DNA of 64,000 nucleotides from Meconema thalassinum (GCA_946902985.2 CAMPQE020000051.1:1116001-1180000), one strand, 5' to 3'; shown: positions 1 through 11,800, counted from the stretch's first letter. Notes: generated from the letters alone by a model not told the origin. Translations and numbers: made by a program.

Positions 1-1
1 T

Positions 2-1270
2 TTTGAACGTTCATATGAAAATTATTGTAACGTCCAAACTGAAATAGAAACTTGTGTGCTCAATCAAACCGAAGATCGAGACGAAGTAGAAAACCAATAT
101 TACGAAGGCATAGGTTCTGCTTTCAAAATAATACGCCAATTCGAAGAGGAGCAGAAAAAGGACGCTTCTGTTCTTGGTTCCCTTCACGAACCACAAACTT
201 CTTTCCGCGATGGTACTCACAAGCCCAAGCCAATTCTACCTAAAATTGATTTACCCCACTTCTCTGGAGACGAATCTACCTGGGATTCTTTCTATGAATT
301 ATTTTGCTCTCTTGTTCATGACAATGAAGACATTCAAGTCATCTACAAGTTTCATTACTTGAGATCTATCCTCCGAGGTCAAGCTCTGCAGTTAGTTGAA
401 GCGCTCCCTTTAAGTGCCGAAAATTATCCCATTGCCTTTAACTTGTTGAAAGAAAGATACGGAAATTTACGGTTACGTATTCAACGCCATATGAAGGCTC
501 TATTCAACCTACCTGCGTCACAGCACAATGACGTCACTAGTTTGCGTACTCTCGTTGACACTACACAACTTCACGTTAAAGCTCTGTCCCAATTAGATCA
601 ACCCACTGAACACTGGGATACTTTCCTAATACATTTAGTGGTTTCTAAAGTTGATGCTGCTACCCTCAAAGCTTGGGAGATTGAACTTTCTAGAGAAGAC
701 GATTACTCTTACGAGCATTTAGTCACTTTCATAAATGCCAGATGCCAGCTCTTAACCGCTCTAGCAAATCAAAGTGAACCCTCATCTCCGAGTTTTAAAT
801 TTGAATTAATGTCTATCAAACCTAAAAGCGAACGCTTAGCGTCTAGTACCCAAAAACCTGGGTCCAGCTCATCTAAATTTAAGCCAAACACCACTGGTTA
901 CCCAAATAGGTCTAGTGAACGCCGTATTGCTAGCTCTCTCGTTTTAAACACTCAAAGCGAACCTCGCAAGAGTTTAAATGGACCATTAAAGTGTATACTT
1001 TGTAAAGATTCCCATGCCTTATATCTATGTAAATCCTTTAAAGAACTGTCAGTCGACGACAGAAGAAAATTAGTCTCCCAGAACAAACATTGCTTCAACT
1101 GCCTAGCGCCCACTCATTCTGCTTCAAATTGCAAGTCCACAAGACTTTGCTTCCATTGTGAAAAAGCTCATCACACTTTATTACATCGTCATGATCAGGC
1201 AAGGTCATTGACAGCATCCACTTCTCAGAAAAATGATAATGCTAACAGTTCCAATGCTTCATCGTGCTAA
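2..1270 (+). pseudogene. BEL/Pao gag (partial at 5' end)
   Basis: The frame is open from base 2 to a TAA at 1268-1270. It contains the BEL gag core (DUF1759-type), with the signature LPHFSGDESTWDSFYELF near 250-305, followed by a Ser/Pro-rich linker and cysteine/histidine clusters: a CxxC-x4-H-type segment near 990-1030, a canonical CCHC knuckle CFNC-x4-H-x4-C near 1090-1135, and a second CxxC cluster at about 1150-1175. The knuckles would bind RNA in the virus-like particle. The stop is an artefact of a 25-bp tandem duplication (1241-1290), since the protease continues in another frame directly afterwards. An internal GTG at 56 is not a likely start; the real start is upstream of the window. 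Confidence 0.88.
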
Positions 1271-1290
1271 CAGTTCCAATGCTTCATCGT
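1241..1290 (+). repeat. Perfect 25-bp tandem duplication that breaks gag-pol
   Basis: Bases 1241-1265 and 1266-1290 are identical 25-mers beginning GCTAACAG. Twenty-five is not a multiple of three, so the second copy shifts the reading frame and places TAA at 1268-1270. Gag runs into the first copy and the protease frame resumes from the second. Confidence 0.97.
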
Positions 1291-2186
1291 ACATTCAAAA
1301 TGCCAAGTCCATTCGTAGTGCCCAAGTATTATTGTCTACTGTCCAAATCGAAGTTCAGGATAACGTTGGCAACTGGGTCCGTGCCCGCGGTCTTCTTGAT
1401 TCAGCGGCAACTCATGATTTTGTGTCTAATTCTTTGATTAGAAAACTAGGCCTACCTGTGAACCCCACTTCTATTAACGTATCGGGCATCAACAGCTCCA
1501 AATCGCAAGCTTTAAAGTTCTCAAAGCTAACCATAAGAGACATTTGTCACAGAAACAACTTTCTCAAACTGAATTGTCTCATTCTCAATAGCATTGGAGA
1601 AGACACTCCAAGTCACTCTGTGGATATTTCAGGGTTAAACATCCCCTCGCATTTAAGGCTAGCCGATCCTTTGTTCAACATACAAAACCCTATTGACATA
1701 CTCTTTAGCGCCAATGTTTTCTGGAATTGCCTTCGTAAACAGGTTCGCAAGTTATCCCCAAACGTGGTCGCCAGAGACACTAATTTTGGATGGATCGTCA
1801 CCGGTCAACTTCCCCATTATTCTCCCCAACCCGCATCGCAATGTTACTTCGCCAATACTGACCTGGAACAGTTCTGGAGGCTCGAAAGCGTTGATCATCC
1901 TAACGTGACCTCTTCAGAAAATGAATTCTGTGTTCAACTTTTTTTGAACACCACCACTCGTTCTTCTGATGGCCGGTTCATTGTTCAAATGCCAAGATTA
2001 CATAATCCTCCTAAACCTATTAACTCTCAACCCAAAACTCGAAAAGCTCTCTTTGCTATCGAGAGCAAATTCAAGAAAGAACCTCTCGTTAAACAGCAGT
2101 ACACTGATTTCATGGATGAGTATGAAAGCTTAGATCATATGGAAGTTGTTAACAAATCTGATGATGAATTGCACGCCCCCAATTGA
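1271..2186 (+). pseudogene. BEL/Pao aspartic protease and pol N-terminus
   Basis: Retropepsin-like domain of the A17 (DUF1758) type. The catalytic motif is LLDSAATHDFV near 1390-1425, where BEL proteases usually have DSG or DSA; a DILFSANVFW segment near 1695 is followed by FGWIVTGQL near 1785, the usual BEL order. The piece then enters the linker before the RT and ends at a TGA at 2184-2186. The RT continues in a different frame about 15 bases later, so a small indel lies near 2187-2200. It would cleave the gag-pol polyprotein inside particles; as it stands it cannot be joined to gag or RT in one frame. Confidence 0.85.
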
Positions 2187-2194
2187 AACGGTTT

Positions 2195-2690
2195 TTTAAA
2201 TCATCATCCCGTGTGGAAAAACCCTCTTGTAAAGGATAAAATCCGAGTTGTTTTCAATGGTTCATCACCTGACGTTAATGGCAACAGCCTTAACGACACT
2301 CTTTACTATGGTCCTGCTATTCAGTCAGATCTATCTGCTAAACTCTTAAACTTTCGATTATTTCCCATAGCTGTTATAGCTGATATAAAACAGATGTACC
2401 GTCAAGTTTTAATTCAGCCTGAACAACGAGATCTCCAAAGAATCTTGTGGCGCGATGAAACCAGTAAGCCCATTAAGATATTTCGTTTAAAAACGGTTAC
2501 TTAAGGCTTAAAACCTTCCGCTTTCCTTGCTATCCGATCCCTACACTCGCTAGCCTCTCAAGATGGTCATTTATTTGATTCTAAAGCTTCTGAAGCTCTA
2601 ACTACGTCATTCTATGTTGTCGATTATTTGCAGTCCTTCCCCACTCTGGAGGAAGCTTCTTTCGTGTCCTTAGAACTTCAGGCATTGCTA
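2195..2690 (+). pseudogene. BEL/Pao reverse transcriptase domain, broken
   Basis: The HHPVWK and RVVFNGSS motifs near 2200-2265 and the ADIKQMYRQVLI segment near 2380-2415 identify the fingers/palm of a BEL RT. The frame is stopped by TAA at 2502-2504, where related elements have Tyr in the TYGLKPS motif; the frame continues afterwards with GLKPSAFLAIRSLHSLA. The catalytic YVDD box near 2610-2625 reads YVVD, so the first aspartate is lost. The frame is lost again near 2650, and a downstream frame takes over. The defects make this copy enzymatically dead. Confidence 0.85.
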
Positions 2691-5150
2691 AGGAATTTCA
2701 TAAGTGGAATTCCAACTCCCCTGAGTTTCTCGCCCAGTTTCCTATTGAAGACGTAGATCCCTCCACTGTCGAAATTTGTGGAAACTCCGAATCCATAAAA
2801 ACTCTTCGAGTTCATTGGTGCACCAGCACTGACACTCTCATCTACAAAGTTTCGCTCGCTGATGAGCTCCGTAACACGAAACGACAAATTCTCTCTGAAA
2901 TTGCAAAAAATTTTGATCCGCTTCAATTCCTTGCCCCAGTTATCGTTATAGCCAAACTTTTCATGCAAGCGCTGTGGTCGCTCAAATGTGAATGGGATGA
3001 CACTGTTCCCCTTTCATTTCTTAACCGATGGCTCTCTTTTCGCAGCAATTTGCTGGATCTTTCCCTTATTGAAATTCCCAGGAATTTAATTAACACTCAT
3101 TCTAATGCATCTTTTTTCCTTCATGTGTTCGCGGACAGTTCTGAAAAAGCTTACGGTTGCTGCGCAAATTTAGTTTATCGCGGTCCATTAAATGGATCTT
3201 CAGTTTCCAACCTTGTTTGTGCCAAATCGAAGGTAGCTCCTCTTAAAACTATCACTTTGCCTAGGCTTGAATTGTGTGCTGCACTCATGGCTGCAGAACT
3301 TGTTAAAAAATTACGGGAAGTATTAAAAGTCGAATTCTCGCAAATCTATCTCTGGAGCGATTCCATGATAACCCTTTCTTGGATCGCCAAGAACCCTGCT
3401 CACTGGCAAACCTTTGTTGCAAACAGGGTTTCCAAGATTCAAACTCTTTCTTCGGGATGTCAATGGAGGCATGTGCCCAGCGCTGATAACCCAGCCGACA
3501 TTATCTCTCGTGTATGTTTACCCTCTCAATTGGCAGCTTCCCAGTTGTACTGGCATGGGCCCTCGTGGTTAACCGAAGACTCTTCTTGTTGGCCTTCTAA
3601 ACCTCCAGCTACAAACTCCAGCTTGCCTGACACTAAAGTATCTCTATCTACTGCTTCGTGTCTTGTTTCCAACGTTTCTCACCCCTTGTTGTCCCGCTAT
3701 TCTTCCTTTCATAAATTAATTCGAATTGTCGCCTATCTTCTTAGATGGAAATATCTTGTGGTTGACCAACCTCTTCTCCCCAAACCACACCTTACCAATC
3801 ATGAATTGAATCTCGCTACCATTAAGGTTTTACAACTGACACAGCAAGAAGCCTTTTCTTCTGAATTGTCTTTACTTTCTTCTAAAAAGGATCTTCCTAA
3901 ATCCAGTCATCTTTGCGCTTTAGCCCCGTTCCTTGATGGCAATGGGTTACTCAGGGTAGGTGGTAGGCTCTCGCAATCATTGCTCTCTGAGGACAAGAAG
4001 CATCCCGTTATTTTGCCTTCTAAACATCACGTAACTTCCTTAATTATACGTGAGTTTCATTATCGCAATCTGCATGTTGGTACACGCACTCTGCTTTGCC
4101 TCTTAAGGGAAAAGTACTGGATTATAAATGGAATTCATGAAGTTTCCTCTGTAATTCACAAGTGCATTCCTTGCTTCAAAGCGAAACCTAAAGTCAATGC
4201 TCAATTAATGAGCGATCTGCCCTCCTTTCGCTCTTCTCCTATACGTTCATTTGCTCTAACTGGTGTGGACTATATGGGTCCGTCCCAATATCAACGAAAT
4301 TCCCCTGAAGCTAAACGCAAATTGTTTGGTAAGCTCTATGTTTCTCTCTTTGTTTGCATGGTTACTGGCGCAATCCATTTGGAACTAGTAACGAATGCCT
4401 CTACTTCTTACATTTTATCAGCTGTCTCTCGCTTCGCTGCTAGGCGTGGTGTTCCTTCAGAGATGTTCTCTGATAACGCTTCCACTTTTCAGGGCGCAGC
4501 TTCCCTATGGAAAAAAGCTCTCACATCATCTCCTGCCATGGAACAAATTTCTAATTTTTCCTACTCAAAGGGTTTCAAATGGCGTTTTATACCTCCCTAC
4601 GCTCCTCATCACGGTGGTAGGTGGGAATCCTGCGTAAAGCTCACTAAACGTCATTTAAGAAAGGTTTTAGGTAATCGCATTCTGAATTACGAAGAATTTA
4701 ATTCACTCTCCGTTCTGATTGAAGGTGTTGTTAATTCTCGCCTTTTAACTCCGCTTTCCAATGACCCTGATGACCTGCTTCCACTCACACCTTGTCACTT
4801 CCATATAGGCACTTCTCTTCCTGCCCCTCCTCCCCTTTCCAGATCTTACAGGGAATCTAATCTACCTATTGTTTGGCGTAAACTTGAAGCCCTCCGCGAT
4901 TCTTTCTGGAAGAGGTGGAACTTGGAATATTTAACTTCCTTGCAACGGAGACAGAAGTGGTTTCTTTCCAGTCCCGACTTTAAAGTGGGGGGACTTGGTC
5001 CTGGTTAGGGATGTTTCTCCTCCCCTGGTCTGGATTTCTGGTAGAGTGACCGAGTGTTATCCTGGAAGGGATGGGGGAGTCAGGGTCAGAATCCTGACCA
5101 TTAACGGTCAGATCACAAGACCACTGTCTTTAATTGCTCCATTACCTTAA
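2690..5150 (+). pseudogene. BEL/Pao RNase H, integrase and C-terminal tail
   Basis: One frame is open through to a TAG at 5006-5008; its first ATG is at 2963. It carries the pao RNase H region (HVFADSSEKAYG near 3125, LPRLELCAALMAAEL near 3260, LWSDSMITLSW near 3350), an HHCC integrase zinc-binding domain around 4055-4185, and an integrase core with GVDYMGP (Asp, about 4267), FSDNAS (Asp, about 4468) and HHGGRWE (Glu, about 4625). Just before the stop a run of six G at about 4985-4990 shifts the frame; the expected BEL tail (DLVLVRDV... ending RPLSLIAPLP) is readable in another frame to 5150. Integrase and RNase H motifs are intact, unlike the RT. Confidence 0.9.
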
Positions 5151-5176
5151 AATGTTTAATTGTTTATCCTGCTCTG

Positions 5177-5288
5177 TGTTGGTGTTTGCCCCTCCCAGCT
5201 TGGTATATTCTTGGAATACACGGTAAGATAGAGTATATTTTTACTGCTCTGTGCTTGTTCATTCCGTCCTTTTTCTCAAACACCAACA
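5177..5288. repeat. 112-bp segment bounded by a perfect 12-bp inverted repeat
   Basis: TGTTGGTGTTTG at 5177-5188 is the exact reverse complement of CAAACACCAACA at 5277-5288. The TG...CA ends, 26 bp after the BEL coding end, fit LTR termini, but 112 bp is short for a BEL LTR and no polypurine tract precedes it. It may be the start of the 3' LTR or a small inserted element. Confidence 0.5.
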
Positions 5289-7340
5289 GTGATCTTCTAA
5301 TTTCTCTCTGTCGGTCATGTCTCTTATATTATTCGTGAGTCTGTTCTAGATATATATCTTCCATGACCCACCTAGCGTCATCTAGCAGCGAATCTCTGAA
5401 GTTCCTCAATTCTTCCCTGTGCAAGACGACCTCCTTTTCAATCTGGCCACCAGATCTCATCGCCATCGCCAGCTATCATCTCCGTGATCAAGAGAACTTC
5501 GTCTACTTTTTCACCCACCATGCTGCGCTAGTGTTGCCTGCTATCAACTCTTTGAAGACCATTTCATCAAGAGAAATTAACTTTTCAATGTTGGTAATGC
5601 TTATATGTATTCCTTTTGTTTCCTACCCCCACTCTTTTCCCTTCCCTGGTCCCTCTGTGCTTCGCTGAGTGTGTCTCACTTGGACGTCGGCAGTCAATTC
5701 AGTCAGAGCTCAACTAGAGCCAGCCTCCTGAACTTTAGAGGCAATCTTTAAATTCCACGCAATGTTGGAACTGTAATCTTAACCGTCAAAGGGAACTTCA
5801 CCTTCGCCATGAAGCAAAGATAAGTACCGACTTCAGGTTTTAACCTCATCCTCATCGTCTTTTAATAGCTACATGCTTTTAACCATCGTTTTATAGGCAG
5901 TGTGAGATTACTATATTTGGGGCAATAATCATCCTTCGCGGGATTTTCTATGTTGTGCTTTTGTCTATCTAAGCCAATCTTAGTAAAAAGCAGCATTTCT
6001 TATGCTTAAAAAGAGAAATCTTCTCACAACGTGGGATACTATTGAATACCCACTGTCTATAAAACATTTAGCTCGTTCCACCGCTGGAATAACTTTGGCC
6101 CCATTCTTCAGTTAGGATTACTCTGGAATTTTCCAGAATCTGCACTCTATCTACAAGTCGTACCGTCATGTATTTTCCACTCACATGTGGGAATACTATT
6201 TCAAACTAAGGAATCTTCCGTATGAATTACTGCGCAATAGCTAATTTTCTTTCCTCCGTTGGAATTTGCTCTGGCGTATTTAATGATAATCTACAACCTT
6301 CTCAAGCAATAGACTTTCGCCTATCTAGTGCAACTAATTATTTTCCATAATTGCAATAACTTTCTTTGCCATAAACTTTAGTGCTACTACAGTGAACTTT
6401 TCATCCATTCAACAAACTATAGTGAAAAACAGTGTTCTTTCAGTATTCCTTCCGCGTCGCGCTCGTCCCATTATTATAAATACGGCCATGAACATTTACC
6501 TTCCATCCCAGTTGATCTTTCCTAAACCTTTTACTAACAAACCATAATAAAATTGTTACTTCAGGTCTTTTTCAATGAGGTGTCACTCTAAGGACGTGCC
6601 CTCCCCTTTTGTTTATATATCATTAATTAATGTCTGCATAACTACGTGTCTAGTACACGTTTTAAATTATCTTGTTTCTCCCTTCCAATTAGGGAATACA
6701 ATTCTTTCAACTCATAAGTGAGTTATTTCTAGGTTTCACGAAAGGGAAACTTGCCCCATTGTCTCGTGATTCCTACTTAAACATAGGAGGTCTAGAACCT
6801 TCCTTTCGACTTTCTCTTCAGGTTTCACAGTAAGTGACCTGCCCTATTTGTGTAACTATTAAAAAAAAAGTAATTCAGCTTCAATACAAGAAGTTATAGG
6901 AACTTCTCTTTTATTCTACCTGCTTTTTGTTGTTGTTACTTTCGAAATTGTTACTCCTTTCAAGATATTTACCCAGAATTTCTTAAAGCACACACCTTGT
7001 ACTCGATTTATTGTCAAACTTTAATAACTTTGATTGTCTTTAAATTTTGTATTTTATCTTCGCTATTTCAAAATCTTGCGAGGATTTTATAAAGGTTTGA
7101 AACCTAATGAATTGTTAATTGCCTGGCGCAAACTTTAAATGTTTTCTGAGGTCTGCGACCCCAAATTGTTAACAAAATTGAAAATATAAATTTGTTAAAT
7201 TCATCAAATTCTTTTGAATTGTTAAATAAATTAAGAGTTCCTTTTCGCTTTTTCATTTTTTTAGTATAACAGTTAGGCATCTCCTTCTCTTTATCATCTT
7301 CCCTTGGTGGTTAGGTTATTCCTCAGCCAATAATCTACCC
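5289..7340. other. No gene seen; T-rich, possibly LTR or 3' sequence of the BEL element
   Basis: The plus strand is rich in T and C, with no convincing coding region. A 101-codon open frame at 5363-5668 has no recognisable domain. The region may include the remainder of the BEL 3' LTR, but no second copy is in the window for comparison. Confidence 0.4.
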
Positions 7341-7600
7341 AACAGTACATCAGTGCTGCCAACAGGATTCTTAAGCCTGCTGATAGGTCTATACTAACAA
7401 ATGGATTTCAATCAAATTTCCTATGTGCTTTGTGTACCATAACGGTATTGGCTATGCGTAATCGTAAGAGCTAGCAGGGATGCCAACTGTTAATAAATGC
7501 TCTCCCTCTTTGTTAAATCTTAATATCAATATATCAGAATAATTGCAGGCCATTAGCTCTAAAATTTGCACACGTATGGTTCCTGACATTCTAGACATAC
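7340..7600. repeat. Dispersed repeat, related to 12973-13200
   Basis: Bases 7460-7592 (starting at CGTAAGAGCTAGCAGGG) align closely with 12976-13110, and 7345-7400 (CTGCCAACA...CTATACTAACAAATGGA) aligns with about 13138-13210. The two pieces are in opposite order at the two sites, as expected if each site samples a tandem array. The repeat forms the last part of the coiled-coil ORF below. Confidence 0.75.
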
Positions 7601-8792
7601 TGCCGACATGTCTTTCTATTACTTCAAGACCTGGGATGGTTCTGGCTGCGACTTTGTTGCCTAAGTCGTTCAATTGCAGCTCGATCCTGTCAACCATTCC
7701 CTTGAGGTTTGTGTCTACCTCGCGTATGGCCGTCCTAAGGTTATAACTGAGGTCTAACCTCTCGGTCACCGCGACTTCCTCAAATCTCTTTTGTAAGGAA
7801 TCGATATCTCCTTCAACTCTGGACATATTTTCTTGGATTTTACCCACATCGTCTCTAACCTCGGCTACCTTAGCCTCGACTGTGGTCTTGTGTTCGTTGA
7901 GGTCACCTCTCAATAACATGAGGTCAATTTTGTGTTCCTCATGATGAACATCAACTGTCTCACGTAGACTGGCTACGGTTTCCGTCAATTCAGAAATGTT
8001 TCTCCTGTTGGTGTTAAGTTCCTCTTTAATCTCCATCATGCCATCAACGATAGTCTTCACGTTGTTATTAACGGCATTGGCAGCTCCTCTCATCAAGATT
8101 AAACCAACGTTCATGGTTGCCATGTCCTTCTTCACATTTCCGATAAATCCCTCGACGTGATCTAGTCGAGTCCCGAATTCTTCCCTGGTATGTTCCAGAT
8201 CTGCTCTCATGTCTATCTGGACTTTATTCAAGGTTGTCTGAATTTGAGCTGTGTGCTCCTCCAATCGTTTTTGCACCTCCTCCCTAGCTCTATTCATCTG
8301 GTCGGTTAAGCAATCTACGCGCTGGTTAGCCTCCTGATGGTGTCGTATGACATCAACCCTAACAGCTGCTAAACCTGTCGTCAGATCATTTCTCGCTTCG
8401 ATCCTATATGTGTCCATGTCTGCCCTGACTTGAGTTAAATCAGCCCTAACATTATTTACAGAGTGGGTGTTAATTTCTAAGTCCTGTCTTACATTGTTTA
8501 TAGACTGAGTGTTAATCTCTAAGTCCTGTCTAACCTGGTCCACATGACCACTGACATTGTTGACTTCCTGTCTAACCTGGTCCACTTGACCACTGACATT
8601 GTTGACTTCCTGTCTAACCTGGTCCACATGACCACTGACATTGTTGACTTCCTGTCTAACCTGGTCCACATGACCACTTAGAGTATTTACAGCCTGAGTA
8701 TTCTGACCTAAGTCAGCAGTAATCTGTTGAAGATTGGCATTCACACCTGCCATCATCTCTCCAAACACACGACGAATAGTTTCCTCATCCAT
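7452..8792 (-). CDS. Coiled-coil gag-like protein of unknown element
   Basis: I do not recognise a named family. From Met at 8792 (MDEETIRRVFGEMM; a more upstream Met at 8825 is less likely) the ORF encodes about 446 residues that are nearly all heptad-rich coiled coil, with few Cys and no catalytic motif. Residues about 35-85 hold four copies of a 14-residue repeat (VSGHVDQVRQEVNN). Comparable long coiled-coil ORFs in insect genomes are often gag genes of LTR elements, which is my inference. The last 60 residues or so are encoded by a dispersed repeat (7455-7592), so the natural C-terminus may have been replaced. No pol gene follows on the minus strand. A host cytoskeletal gene is an unlikely alternative, given the repeat context and the single exon. 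Confidence 0.5.
   Translation of the reverse strand: MDEETIRRVFGEMMAGVNANLQQITADLGQNTQAVNTLSGHVDQVRQEVNNVSGHVDQVRQEVNNVSGQVDQVRQEVNNVSGHVDQVRQDLEINTQSINNVRQDLEINTHSVNNVRADLTQVRADMDTYRIEARNDLTTGLAAVRVDVIRHHQEANQRVDCLTDQMNRAREEVQKRLEEHTAQIQTTLNKVQIDMRADLEHTREEFGTRLDHVEGFIGNVKKDMATMNVGLILMRGAANAVNNNVKTIVDGMMEIKEELNTNRRNISELTETVASLRETVDVHHEEHKIDLMLLRGDLNEHKTTVEAKVAEVRDDVGKIQENMSRVEGDIDSLQKRFEEVAVTERLDLSYNLRTAIREVDTNLKGMVDRIELQLNDLGNKVAARTIPGLEVIERHVGSMSRMSGTIRVQILELMACNYSDILILRFNKEGEHLLTVGIPASSYDYA
8525..8692 (-). repeat. 42-bp coding minisatellite, four units
   Basis: Units begin at 8525, 8567, 8609 and 8651 with CCTGTCTAACCTGGTCCAC and are near-identical (for example A/T in CCACATG against CCACTTG). 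A 42-bp period keeps the frame and gives a 14-residue coiled-coil repeat. Flanking weaker repeats encode the DLEINT-containing pair. Confidence 0.92.
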
Positions 8793-8829
8793 AGATAAGA
8801 AATATATGAGAAAGTGAGGGATCAATTTC

Positions 8830-11800
8830 TACTGGAACTTACAGCTATGATTAGTTACTTGGTGGTATAAAGCTTGCTTCATTTATATAAATATCACGAG
8901 TACAGCTGGAGTATGCAAACTAAGTGCTTCTACATTTACAAAGACAACGGTGAGCAAAGCAAAGTATTACATTTACTTAGGATGAGGCATCATCAAAGAA
9001 AATCCTATCCTTCATTTATCCAACACTAAAGCCTCACCCCATGGACTTCTATCAAACATGAATGCCATGCGGTCAATTGATCTGCAGTACGACTTTCTAA
9101 GTTCGTCCCAGTCCTGTCAATTTACCATTAATCAACATTAGGATCCTAAAAAAAAATAACATGGTACTGAGGGTCACCACGTTAACGTCGGCAAATGAGT
9201 TGGGCGCCATTTTATGTGGCCCAAGTCCGCCCACAACGTTGTGCGCCATTTTATGAGACCGTTTAGTTGATGTCAACAACCACGATGACTCAACTAACGA
9301 CACATAAATCAAATAAAAAGTACCGTGAGGATCAGGTGACCTTCCATAAAGGCTAAAGCGGCACGAGAGTCCGTAGTCCACAGGGATCGTGGTACATGGT
9401 GACGATGGTCATAGACCGCCTAAGGAAGGGTTCACCTTAAAACTAGACTGAGAAAATAAACATCCAGACTCATGTAAAACACCGTGAAAATTTATTAAAA
9501 TTCACAAGCCCCTAGCCTAGTTTCGGAGGGTTATAATCGGCTAGTCCGCAAATTAATAAATAAACAAAGATAAAGAACAGGTCCCCTACCTGAGAAGTTA
9601 CTGAAAACCCTCGCGAAAGATCTAACTCACAATGATAAAGCAACAACAGCAACGCTAGGAATATGGTACGACGCAAGTCCCTAGTTCAAGTTACAAGATC
9701 AAGCTAATATCTGAATTTACATTTAACAGGGTAGCAAAACAAATCTAGGTTAGGATGGTACCATTTCGACATTTAAATTTAACATTAATTCAACTAGCTA
9801 AGTCCTATCAATTAACAAAATTTACGGCGATGACGTCCGTAAAAGAAAACAATTACATCCAAAAGCTAAGTGTACAGCCATGAAAAACAAACAATTTAAT
9901 TATGCTTAATAACTATGTGCTAACAGCACACAATAAAGTAACATGTAGGGTTTAATACACTTGACATCATAAATTAATAACGAAATAGACACAGTAGTTT
10001 TATTAAAAATTCCTGCCTACACCTTGGTTTACTCTTTGTAAACCATAGTCATCTAATGTGTATAGTTACGGTGACGAATGCGCGGTTGAGACCACGTCTG
10101 ACATCGCATGGCCTGAGCTCCACAAGCTACGAACTCTAGGTTCGCACATGCTTCAGGTCGCTACAAAAATGTCAACTGTCCTAGTCATTTCCTAACAAGG
10201 AAATTATCTTCAAATGCACGGCTATGTCAACAGTTCCAGAATGCAAAGAACAAAGTTAGATAGAAAGAATCGTTAGTTAGGCTTGTTTTACAACAATTAT
10301 GCGTCTTATTATTAGAATGTCGGTTTATAGGTTTATCGTAGGTTTATGGCGAATAACTTTGACAATAGCCTGGGCACGGAGTGTCTCCAACTGAGATCAT
10401 TCTCCACCAAAAAGCCTCGACTCAACAGTCGGAATATAATCAACGAGTATAACAACTCGGACACACAATAACACGGGTTACCAGCGGCGCTAAGCTCGCG
10501 TTCAATAACTCTGGGATAGGCCTGTACAACAGTTACCTTCCAATAACATCTGGTCAACGGGATCATCCCCGGACAAAGCATACAATAACATCCTGCTATA
10601 ACAGGGTAGACTTCACCATCCTATAGAAAACCTTACATAACTGTACCTGTCATACGACAATACACGCAACAGGGCGTTAAACTAACAAAAACCGATCCAT
10701 AAAACAAGTAATCAAATACAAGAGTGGAAACTGATTTCCATAAGCAAAATAGCAATGAAAGGAAAAGCGAATACAAATTGTACTCTGTCCTCGTCTATAG
10801 TAGTTTTGTCTCACAATGAAGCAGGCGTGCTCTAGGTCACTGGGTTACATAACCAGTTTATTCAAGGCCGGCGATTTAATCAATACAAAACCTGCACCTG
10901 GCCGGTGCATAAAAAACATTACCATAGGTTACGGATCTCTACAGAGTCCGTGTATCAAACGCACGCTATAAATCTGAGTATAGTAATACACTTCCGTCTT
11001 TCTACCAAAGACGTCTAAATGAAAGTAAACTTACAATAACTGAAGCTCTTTGCTTTAAAAATGCAACTCAGTAGTTGCTAGAACATGAAATAAAAACGTG
11101 TCTCACACGACACAAGAAAAATATGATAAATGTGGCACAGATTCACACACTAGATCTGCTTAATGATACGTTGGGAACCGCGTTCGATGCTAGGCAACGA
11201 AACATTCCTTCTAGTTGTTAGGTTCAAACATGACCAAGAATAGCTTCTGAGCTTATTCAAAATGAAATATAATGCATTTACCAAACTGGTAGTTACTGTC
11301 GACTACCTAAATGATACGACCGTTCTAACGACAGTCAGGGGTGTAACAAAGGATGGCTGCGAAGAATGCAGTCAATTAATAACCAAGGCATCTGATTGCC
11401 ATAACTACAGTCAGCAAAGACTTGAAAATTACCCCAAGTAGGGTTGAACAAAATAGCCTCAAAATGACTACGATCAGGTTCAGCAAAAGGGTAGGCATTG
11501 ACGTTCCACGACGTTCACCAAGCTGCACCAGGGCTGACCAAAATGTCTGACCCCAAGGGTGTCTCACTCTATACTGAAATAAATGACATCTAACTAATCT
11601 AGTTACATCCCTACCTAGAAAAATGGCTGACACTGAGTGTGGTTGATTCACAAACTACATTAAAACTACTATACCACCAGAAACTAGAACAAAGAAGGGG
11701 TGTGACAAAAACTCACGAAATGGAGGAGCTTTCACTCAGCTCTCTATTCCACAACAAGGGTTGTACATAAACCTCTCTGGCTCTCTGGATCGGTATCCTC

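Larger units (their letters stand above)
1..5150 (+). mobile_element. BEL/Pao LTR retrotransposon, decayed, 5' end outside window
   Basis: The order gag, aspartic protease, reverse transcriptase, RNase H, integrase, C-terminal chromodomain-like tail on one strand is that of BEL/Pao elements. The gag frame is already open at base 2, so the 5' LTR and gag start lie upstream of the window. The last recognisable coding piece stops at 5148-5150. The element is dead: a 25-bp duplication shifts frame after gag, a frameshift lies near 2187-2200, a stop falls inside the RT at 2502-2504, the RT active site is altered, and an extra G near 4985 shifts the last segment. No envelope gene is visible. The 3' LTR could not be delimited because its partner is outside the window. 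Confidence 0.93.

Noticed and set aside
1..5150. Endogenous retrovirus rather than retrotransposon
   Set aside because: No envelope-like frame after integrase and clear BEL/Pao gag, protease and tail; an insect LTR retrotransposon is the simpler reading.
5363..5668. 101-codon plus-strand frame
   Set aside because: No domain, no splice or promoter context, skewed composition; probably chance in T/C-rich DNA.
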